Assembly (NCBI GenBank): GCA_009780285.1
Contig: WRAL01000018.1
Span: 1 to 10,965, forward strand
DNA length: 10,965 bases
Source of the DNA: Treponema sp.
GTDB lineage: Bacteria; Spirochaetota; Spirochaetia; Treponematales; Breznakiellaceae
Reading direction: 5' to 3'
In this document: piece after piece, positions 1 to 5,039 of the stretch
How positions within the stretch are numbered: position 1 is the stretch's first letter
Layout of the letters: each line of letters opens with the position of its first letter
The notes under the pieces: generated by a model
What the model saw: only the letters and a program-made list of their open reading frames with translations
Database searches by the model: none
What the model was told of the DNA's origin: nothing
Translations under genes and position numbers: made by a program

Positions 1-67
1 CCGATCAGAATCGAACTGATGCATAAAGGTTTTGCAGACCTCTCCCTTACCGCTTGGGTACGGCGCC
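1..67 (-). tRNA. tRNA-Cys (anticodon GCA), 3' end cut by the window edge
   Basis: Read on the minus strand, this folds as a tRNA. The 5' acceptor strand is GGCGCCG (67 to 61), and only the first three bases of its 3' partner (CGG, bases 3 to 1) lie inside the window. A CCC/GGG D stem encloses AAGCGGTAA. The anticodon stem GAGGT/ACCTT carries the loop CTGCAAA, so the anticodon is GCA (plus-strand bases 33-35), which reads cysteine codons UGC and UGU. The T arm is ATCAG-TTCGATT-CTGAT, with the invariant TTCRA core. The remaining acceptor bases, the discriminator base and any encoded CCA would lie just outside the window. I found it by eye; the cloverleaf is complete enough to be sure of the type. 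Confidence 0.93.
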
Positions 68-70
68 GTA

Positions 71-90
71 GCCCGCGTTTTCGCGCGGGC
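71..90 (-). other. 7-bp hairpin in the leader of the tRNA-Cys transcript
   Basis: GCCCGCG (71-77) and CGCGGGC (84-90) pair perfectly around a 6-base loop. The hairpin ends three bases before the mature 5' end of the tRNA, and it starts at the base predicted as +1 from the promoter at 97-125. There is no T tract on the minus-strand side, so it does not look like a terminator for the VOC gene. It may be a structured 5' leader removed by RNase P. It could also slow readthrough from the gene upstream. Confidence 0.55.
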
Positions 91-96
91 AATGTA

Positions 97-125
97 ATTC
101 TATCGCGGCGGCGGACTTTTGTCCA
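97..125 (-). promoter_or_regulatory. Probable sigma70-type promoter for tRNA-Cys
   Basis: The minus strand has TGGACA (125 to 120), a 17-base spacer, and TAGAAT (102 to 97). Each hexamer matches five of six consensus bases. The predicted start is near base 90, giving a leader of about 23 bases before the tRNA. It sits just downstream of the VOC gene's stop codon, so the tRNA need not depend on readthrough. Confidence 0.6.
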
Positions 126-129
126 GCGC

Positions 130-543
130 CTATTCCCAAACCGGCTGCCAGGTAACGCCGAACTTGTCGACGACCCAGGCGCACTTGCGAATCGGCCCCA
201 CCGCTTCCGGGCCCATCATCACCGAGCCTTCCTTCGAAAGCGCGGCGAAAATCGCGTCGAACTCGGCCTCCTCCGCGCAGCCGACCATGATCGACGAGGC
301 CCAGCTAAAGGCCGGCGCCGGGTATTTGTCGCTCATGTCCAGGAACAGAACCTCCCGGCCCATGATCTCCATCGCGCCGTGCATGATCCGGCCTTCCTCG
401 CCCGGCCCCATGTGCGGCGAGCTTTTTCCGTAAGGCTCCAGCCTCGTTATTTTCGCGCCGGGAAAGACCGACTCGTAAAACCTCATCGCTTCCTCCGCCT
501 TTCCCGTAAAGGAAAGGAAGGGCGCGCATGTTCGCTTTTCCAT
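130..543 (-). CDS. VOC-superfamily protein, PhnB / 3-dmu-9_3-mt type
   Basis: This is a 137-residue cytosolic protein of the vicinal-oxygen-chelate (glyoxalase/bleomycin-resistance) fold, in the PhnB-like subgroup (Pfam 3-dmu-9_3-mt). The family pattern is clear: an opening beta strand and helix with FTGKAEEAMRFYESVFPGAK (residues 12-31), a central strand GREVLFLDM (62-70), SIMVGCAEEAEFDAIFAAL (84-102), and the closing CAWVVDKFGVTWQPVW (121-136), where most relatives have an RFGVSWQIV-like ending. Members are usually single small subunits that dimerise, and their substrates are mostly unknown. I chose the ATG at 543 because AAGGAG lies 5 bases upstream. The frame stays open upstream to 843, but that stretch runs into the divergent regulator and does not resemble the family. 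The gene is divergent from the PTS regulator. No specific reaction can be assigned. Confidence 0.88.
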   Translation of the reverse strand: MEKRTCAPFLSFTGKAEEAMRFYESVFPGAKITRLEPYGKSSPHMGPGEEGRIMHGAMEIMGREVLFLDMSDKYPAPAFSWASSIMVGCAEEAEFDAIFAALSKEGSVMMGPEAVGPIRKCAWVVDKFGVTWQPVWE

Positions 544-585
544 AGTGTCTCCTTTATATCCTTGCGAAATTTCTTCCGCACCGTA

Positions 586-614
586 ATAATAGCAGGGAGC
601 ATGGATCGGCGCAA
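586..614 (-). promoter_or_regulatory. Candidate promoter for the VOC gene
   Basis: The minus strand has TTGCGC (614 to 609), a 17-base spacer, and TATTAT (591 to 586). The -10 box is good (five of six) and the -35 box is poor (three of six). It would start a leader of about 35 bases ahead of the ATG at 543. Confidence 0.35.
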
Positions 615-631
615 GCGGCCGGCGCTGCCGT

Positions 632-667
632 ACAATTGTCAGCATTGAATATGGCCAACTGCGCCAT
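632..667. promoter_or_regulatory. Palindromic elements between the divergent VOC and regulator genes
   Basis: The gap between the two divergent genes (544-736) holds a perfect 8-base palindrome, ACAATTGT (632-639), and an inverted repeat ATGGC/GCCAT (651-655 and 663-667) with a 7-base centre. Both lie just upstream of the candidate regulator promoter and could be operator half-sites. Short palindromes also occur by chance, so this is only a candidate. Confidence 0.25.
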
Positions 668-676
668 TTCTTTTTG

Positions 677-705
677 TTGCAAGACTGCCCATCGTTCTGT
701 AAGAT
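677..705 (+). promoter_or_regulatory. Candidate promoter of the PTS operon
   Basis: TTGCAA (677-682), a 17-base spacer, and TAAGAT (700-705) form a moderate sigma70-like match (four of six in each box). Transcription would begin near 712, about 25 bases before the GTG at 737. This argues against the in-frame TTG at 674 as the start of the regulator. Confidence 0.4.
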
Positions 706-736
706 GGCGGGATGCGGCTCAAAACGAGGTTGGATT

Positions 737-2758
737 GTGGATCTGTCGCCAAGAATGAAACAGTTGCTTTTGCTCATCCTGGACTCAGGCGCGCCGGCGC
801 CGGCGCAGGATTTGGCGACGCGTCTGCAAATAAGCAAGCGCACGGTGTTTAGGGAGCTGGAGGGTTTGGGCGCGATGCTGGCAACTTACGGCCTTAGGCT
901 TGAAACGAAATCCAAAAAAGGCGTTTCCCTGTCCGGCGCCCGGAGCGACAAGGACGCGCTTTTAAGGATGCTCGATGGCCTGGAATTTTCGGCCCCGCAA
1001 AGTATAAAGGAAAGGCGGGGTCGCCTGATACTGGAACTGCTTAGACAGAAAGAGCCGGCAAAAATCCTTTGGTTTTCGACGCTGCTAAAGGTAAGCGAAA
1101 GCACCACGAATCACGATCTGGACAGCTCGGAACAGTGGTTTTCCAAAAGCGGCGTAGGGCTGGTAAGAAAGCCCGGCATAGGCGTTTTTCTTTCCTACGA
1201 CGAGGAAGATTACCGCAAAGCCTGTATGCGCTATGCGCACGAAAATATGAACGAATCCCTTTCGCTCTTGTATGACTTGGTTCCGCGAGCGCTCGTGGAC
1301 AAAGTAAGCGAAGCGGTAAAACAGACCGGAAATAAAAAGCTAAACGAAATGGCCGATTTTTCCAGGACGGGACTTATAGCCTTTCTTTCGATTGCCGTCC
1401 ACCGAATCCTTATGGGAAAGCATGTGTCGCAAAACCACAGCCTTTGCGCCGATGCTCAGGACAGCGAGGACTGGCTTTTCGCCCTTGACATAACCGAGGC
1501 GCTGCAAAGGCGTTTCGGCATCGCCTATACGCCGGCCGAAATTTTCAGGCTTTTTGTCTACATAAAAGGCGCAAGGCTGCAGTACGACGAGCGCGCAAGC
1601 CAATCGGAAGCGCATTTAGACCTTTGGGAAACGGCGCGCGAAATGATCCACGCCTACGATCCCTCGGCGGCATTCGATTTAAAAAACGACGGCGAATTTA
1701 TGGACGGCCTTACGCTTCATCTTAAAAGCGCTATCGTCAGACTGCAAAGCGGCAATGAAATTTTCAATCAATTTCAGAACGAGGTTCTGGCGCTGTATCC
1801 CGAGGTTTACGCCAAAACAAAAAAGGCCGCGCTTGCCCTGGAACGCGCGCTTGACTGCGCCGTTCCCGACGACGAGGTCGGGCTTCTTGCGCTGCATTTT
1901 TGCGGGGCGAGCATGCGCCTGAAATCCGGCGCGGCGTTTGCGCGGAAGGTAAAGGTAGGGATTGTCTGTTCAAGCGGCATAGGCTTTTCGACCCTGTTGT
2001 CCTCCAGGCTCTCAAGCGTTTTTGGCGAAAGAATAATCGCCAAATGCCTTTCGCAGTCCGAGTTCGAGCAAAACGGCGCGGCCGGCCTGGATCTTATCGT
2101 TTCCACCATCGACCTGCCGCTTGCCGAAAACGGATACCTGCGCATACATCCTATGCTGAGCGAAGATGATATTGCCAATATTTTCGCGAAAATCGCCGAG
2201 CTTGCCCCGGAAAGCGCCCTTTCTGAAAGCGGCGCGGGAGCCGGCCTTATCGAACAGGCGGAAAAGATACGGGCGCTGGCAACCGAAATCTGTTCCCTGC
2301 TTGGCGCGTTCCGCATGTATTATGTGGACGACCATATCGCCTTTGACGAACTCCTGCGCGAGGTTGGCGGCTTTATCGGGGAAAACGATTTGCAGCGGGA
2401 AAAAATTACGGAAGCCTTGGCAAAGCGGGAAGCCCTTTCAACACAGGTTATACCGGAATACGGCATCGTCCTTCTGCACGCGAAAACCGAACATGCGCGG
2501 GAATCGATCTTTGCGATCGTAAGGGCCAAAGGCGGCGCCTTTCGCGAAGGCAGGCTTGGCGGGATTAAATCCGCAGTGGTAATGCTCGTGCCGGAAGGCG
2601 CGCCGAGCCGTTATCTCGGCGCAAGCGCAATCAGCGCGGAGATTTTTGGCGGCGGCGTTTTTTTGGAGCTTTTAAGGACAGGCGACGAGGGCAGCGTAAA
2701 GCGCCATCTCGAAAAAACGCTGCGCCGTCATCTGTCTGAAAATATCAACATTTTTTAA
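737..2758 (+). CDS. PRD-domain PTS regulator (MtlR/LicR-type transcriptional activator)
   Basis: This is a 673-residue multidomain regulator. Residues 23-44 form an N-terminal HTH (AQDLATRLQISKRTVFREL), followed by a second winged-helix region around 85-145. Two PTS regulation domains follow: PRD1 (about 165-285, His222 in AVHRI) and PRD2 (about 290-395, His328 in TLHL and His387 in LALHF). Next is an EIIB-like domain (VGIVCSSGIGFST, Cys411), and last an EIIA-like domain of mannitol/fructose type (about 519-669, His581 in VLLHAK). Such proteins bind DNA rather than RNA, and their activity is set by EI/HPr/EII phosphorylation of these His and Cys residues. PRD1 lacks the usual second His: the matching segment reads FRLFVYIKGARL. 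The GTG at 737 is preferred because GAGG lies 7 bases upstream and the predicted promoter covers the earlier TTG. Being the first gene of the operon, it probably controls the PTS genes that follow. Confidence 0.9.
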   Translation: MDLSPRMKQLLLLILDSGAPAPAQDLATRLQISKRTVFRELEGLGAMLATYGLRLETKSKKGVSLSGARSDKDALLRMLDGLEFSAPQSIKERRGRLILELLRQKEPAKILWFSTLLKVSESTTNHDLDSSEQWFSKSGVGLVRKPGIGVFLSYDEEDYRKACMRYAHENMNESLSLLYDLVPRALVDKVSEAVKQTGNKKLNEMADFSRTGLIAFLSIAVHRILMGKHVSQNHSLCADAQDSEDWLFALDITEALQRRFGIAYTPAEIFRLFVYIKGARLQYDERASQSEAHLDLWETAREMIHAYDPSAAFDLKNDGEFMDGLTLHLKSAIVRLQSGNEIFNQFQNEVLALYPEVYAKTKKAALALERALDCAVPDDEVGLLALHFCGASMRLKSGAAFARKVKVGIVCSSGIGFSTLLSSRLSSVFGERIIAKCLSQSEFEQNGAAGLDLIVSTIDLPLAENGYLRIHPMLSEDDIANIFAKIAELAPESALSESGAGAGLIEQAEKIRALATEICSLLGAFRMYYVDDHIAFDELLREVGGFIGENDLQREKITEALAKREALSTQVIPEYGIVLLHAKTEHARESIFAIVRAKGGAFREGRLGGIKSAVVMLVPEGAPSRYLGASAISAEIFGGGVFLELLRTGDEGSVKRHLEKTLRRHLSENINIF

Positions 2759-2778
2759 GGCTAAAGGAGACTCTAGTG

Positions 2779-3279
2779 ATGCTAGCTGAGATGATCGCCA
2801 ACCATATACGCATTACCGAAAGCGCTTCCACATGGAGGGAAGCGATTCGCCTTGCGGCCTTGCCGCTTTTGGAAAACGGCTTTATCGAGGAACGGTACAT
2901 TGCAAGCATGATAGAAAGCGTGGAACAGCTTGGGCCGTACATCGTCATCGCGCCAGGTTTCGCCCTGCCTCATGCAAGGGCCGATTGCGGCGTTATTCGC
3001 ACCGGCGTTTCGCTGCTTAAATTGCGTCGGAGCATCGAGTTTCCCGACAGCAAGGAAGTGTCGCTGCTTGTCGTGCTGGCGGCAAACGACGCCGGCGTTC
3101 ATGTCGACCTGATCGGGGACATGACCGACATTTTAACCGCGGAAGGCGCGCTGGAGCGTCTGCAAGCGGCAAACACAAAAGAGGAAATACTTTCGTGCCT
3201 GAAATCAGGCGGCGAATGTGATGGGGATAAATTTTTAACGGCAGCGTGTTCTGCCGAACAAACAAGGAGGCAAGTATGA
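2779..3279 (+). CDS. ulaC: PTS EIIA component, ascorbate/fructose-mannitol type (UlaC-like)
   Basis: A 166-residue cytosolic phosphocarrier that takes phosphate from HPr and passes it to EIIB. The active-site motif is GFALPHARAD with His65. His108 in GVHVDL matches the second conserved His of this family. From memory it follows E. coli UlaC closely: EQLGPYIVIAPGFALPHAR here, against EQFGPYFVIAPGLAMPHGR. After about residue 143 there is a tail of roughly 20 residues of no clear function. The ATG at 2779 sits 8 bases after AGGAG. The GTG directly before it, at 2776, is in frame and also possible. The gene begins 20 bases after the regulator and ends in an ATGA overlap with the EIIB gene. The ula symbol reflects family, not proven substrate. 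Confidence 0.92.
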   Translation: MLAEMIANHIRITESASTWREAIRLAALPLLENGFIEERYIASMIESVEQLGPYIVIAPGFALPHARADCGVIRTGVSLLKLRRSIEFPDSKEVSLLVVLAANDAGVHVDLIGDMTDILTAEGALERLQAANTKEEILSCLKSGGECDGDKFLTAACSAEQTRRQV

Positions 3280-3560
3280 AGATTTTGGCGGTTTGCGGTT
3301 CTGGGCTGGGAAGCAGCATGATGCTTGAAATGAACGTCAAGGATGTGCTGAAAAAAATGGGCGTAAGCGGAGTTGAGGTTGAGCATTCCGACCTTAGCGG
3401 GGTTACCAAGGATATGGCCGACTACATTATATGCGGAAAAGATATTGCCAACGCGATGGGGAGGTTCGACAACATCATTGCGCTGGATAGTATTCTCAGC
3501 AAGCAGGAGCTTACTGAGAAGTTAACCATTGTCCTTAAGGACAATAAGATTATCGAGTAG
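3276..3560 (+). CDS. ulaB: PTS EIIB component, ascorbate type (UlaB-like)
   Basis: A 94-residue cytosolic EIIB that is phosphorylated on cysteine by EIIA and phosphorylates the sugar carried in by EIIC. The P-loop-like site MKILAVCGSGLGSSMM places the catalytic Cys at residue 7, as in UlaB/SgaB proteins (CGNGQGSS in E. coli, from memory). The rest (DYIICGKDIANAM, then a C-terminal helix) fits the Rossmann-like EIIB fold and the family length of about 95-100 residues. The ATG at 3276 overlaps the EIIA stop by four bases and follows AAGGAGG at a good distance, so the two are probably translationally coupled. An in-frame upstream ATG at 3246 would add ten residues with no EIIB similarity. Confidence 0.93.
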   Translation: MKILAVCGSGLGSSMMLEMNVKDVLKKMGVSGVEVEHSDLSGVTKDMADYIICGKDIANAMGRFDNIIALDSILSKQELTEKLTIVLKDNKIIE

Positions 3561-3571
3561 AGGAGAGTTTT

Positions 3572-4927
3572 ATGGTAGTATTGTATTTTTTGCAGGAAGT
3601 CTTAAGCACTCCTGCCGTGCTGATCGCCTTGATTGCCTTTATCGGACTAATGTTGCAAAAAGCGCCGGCTACGGATGTCATCAGAGGCACCCTAAAGAGC
3701 TTTTTGGGCTTTATCCTGATAGGCGCGGGCGCAGGGATTATCGTCGGCGCCTTGGAGCCCATGGCAAGCATGTTTGAGAAGGCTTTCAACACAACCGGCG
3801 TTATTCCCAACAACGAGGCCATTATTGCGCTGGCCCTTAGGGAATATGGCGAGATTACCGCGCTTATCATGTTTTTCGGCATGTTCGCCAACCTTATTTT
3901 GGCCAGGCTTACCAGGCTGAAATACGTGTTCTTGACGGGGCATCATACCTTGTACATGGCATGTCTTATTGGCGTGATTCTTATCACTATCGGATTTACC
4001 AACACTGTCGCTATCGTCATTGGTTCCGTGGCGCTTGGCCTTACGATGATTCTTTTCCCCGCGATGGCTCAGTCCACGATGAAAAAAATCACAAACACGG
4101 ACGAAGTGGGTTTTGGGCATTTCAGCACGATAGGGTATTGGGCATCCGCCACGATAGGCCGTATCGTCGGCGGCAAGAACATTAAATCCACGGAAGACAT
4201 CAACTTCCCTAAATCCCTTTCCTTCTTGCGCGATAGCTCCGTGTCTATCTCCATCACGATGTGCATAATCTACATTGTGCTAACGATACTTGCAGGCCCG
4301 GCTTTTATACATGCGGAACTGAGCGGAGGAACGAACTTTATCCTTTACGCCATTACTTTGGGCATCACCTTTGCCGCCGGCGTATTCGTCATCCTTCAAG
4401 GCGTTAGGCTTATTCTTGCCGAAATTGTGCCTGCGTTCAAGGGCATTTCCGAAAGGCTTATCCCCGGCGCAAGGCCGGCGCTTGATTGCCCTGTGGTGTT
4501 CCCCTACGCGCCAAACGCCGTTTTGATAGGGTTCTTTTCAAGTTTTATCGGCGGCATAATCGGCATGGCCGGTCTTATCGCCGCCGGCGGCATAATAATA
4601 CTGCCGGGAGTCGTGCCGCACTTTTTCTGCGGCGCCACCGCCGGCGTGTTCGGAAATGCAAGGGGTGGAATTCGCGGCGCCGTTTTGGGCGCCTTCGTCA
4701 ACGGCCTTTTGCTGACCTTCGCGCCGCTTATACTCATGCCGCTGCTTGGAAACCTGGGCTTTGCCAACACGACCTTCTCGGACCTTGACTTTATTGCCAC
4801 CGGATTTATTCTGGGCAGCGCAGGACAAGTTGCGCCCTGGCTGGTTTTTGCCGTGGTGTTCGGCCTTGCGGGCGGCTTGATAATCTTTAATCTTGTCGCT
4901 CCGAAAAAGAAGGCGAAGAAAGAGTAG
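3572..4927 (+). CDS. ulaA: PTS EIIC component, UlaA/SgaT family membrane permease
   Basis: A 451-residue inner-membrane permease with about ten or eleven hydrophobic segments (for example residues 12-29, 42-62, 95-112, 129-150, 225-243, 256-285, 314-345) and a basic C-terminus (APKKKAKKE). It matches the UlaA family throughout: LTGHHTLYMA (121-130), GFGHFSTIGYWAS (180-192), QGVRLILAEIVPAFKGIS (276-293), RLIPGARPALDC (295-306) and PYAPNAVLIGF (311-321). Compared with E. coli UlaA as I recall it, His124, His183 and Asp305 are kept. Positions corresponding to Ser59, Thr86, Tyr87, Gln139 and Gln195 are replaced by Ala, Asn, Glu, Tyr and Phe. These are near the sugar site, so ascorbate may not be the substrate. 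AGGAG lies 6 bases before the ATG, and the gene starts 11 bases after EIIB. A terminator follows. Confidence 0.92.
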   Translation: MVVLYFLQEVLSTPAVLIALIAFIGLMLQKAPATDVIRGTLKSFLGFILIGAGAGIIVGALEPMASMFEKAFNTTGVIPNNEAIIALALREYGEITALIMFFGMFANLILARLTRLKYVFLTGHHTLYMACLIGVILITIGFTNTVAIVIGSVALGLTMILFPAMAQSTMKKITNTDEVGFGHFSTIGYWASATIGRIVGGKNIKSTEDINFPKSLSFLRDSSVSISITMCIIYIVLTILAGPAFIHAELSGGTNFILYAITLGITFAAGVFVILQGVRLILAEIVPAFKGISERLIPGARPALDCPVVFPYAPNAVLIGFFSSFIGGIIGMAGLIAAGGIIILPGVVPHFFCGATAGVFGNARGGIRGAVLGAFVNGLLLTFAPLILMPLLGNLGFANTTFSDLDFIATGFILGSAGQVAPWLVFAVVFGLAGGLIIFNLVAPKKKAKKE

Positions 4928-4944
4928 CCTGGATTTATCCGGGG

Positions 4945-4963
4945 CTTCCGGATTTTCCGGAAG
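4945..4963 (+). other. Small hairpin ahead of the ulaA terminator
   Basis: CTTCCGG (4945-4951) and CCGGAAG (4957-4963) pair perfectly over a 5-base loop. Two bases later the large terminator stem begins, so the transcript end would carry two stacked hairpins. It has no T tract of its own. It may protect the operon's 3' end or be a processing site. Confidence 0.45.
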
Positions 4964-4965
4964 AC

Positions 4966-5003
4966 GCCCGCCCGAAATTATCTTTTCGGGCGGGCTTGTT
5001 TTA
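4966..5003 (+). terminator. Strong intrinsic terminator after the PTS operon
   Basis: A perfect 12-bp stem, GCCCGCCCGAAA (4966-4977) with TTTCGGGCGGGC (4984-4995), has a 6-base loop and is followed by TTGTTTTA. It begins 38 bases after the ulaA stop codon and separates the PTS genes from the transketolase gene. Confidence 0.9.
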
Positions 5004-5039
5004 TCAATCCTACCAATTTATTACGCAGGGAGTTTTTCG

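Noticed and set aside
1..67. tRNA-Cys as an attachment site for an integrated element.
   Set aside because: The 3' half of the acceptor is outside the window, and no integrase or repeat of the tRNA 3' end is visible here.
19..648. An open plus-strand frame of 209 codons.
   Set aside because: It covers the tRNA-Cys and the VOC gene on the other strand; the translation is Arg/Pro-rich shadow sequence with no family resemblance.
674..736. TTG at 674 as the start of the regulator.
   Set aside because: It has no ribosome site, lies in or before the predicted promoter, and adds 21 residues not needed by the HTH domain. The GTG at 737 has GAGG at good spacing.
130..843. A long version of the VOC protein starting at 843.
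   Set aside because: The extra 100 N-terminal residues do not look like the family, run across the divergent regulator's promoter and 5' end, and the ATG at 543 has a proper ribosome site.
737..2758. A BglG/SacY-type RNA-binding antiterminator.
   Set aside because: The N-terminus is a DNA-binding HTH, not a CAT RNA-binding domain, and no RAT-terminator pair was seen before the PTS genes.
4893..5039. Upstream extension of transketolase to 4893.
   Set aside because: It would read through the end of ulaA and the terminator hairpin; the ATG at 5040 gives the usual 660-residue length and has AGGGAG before it.
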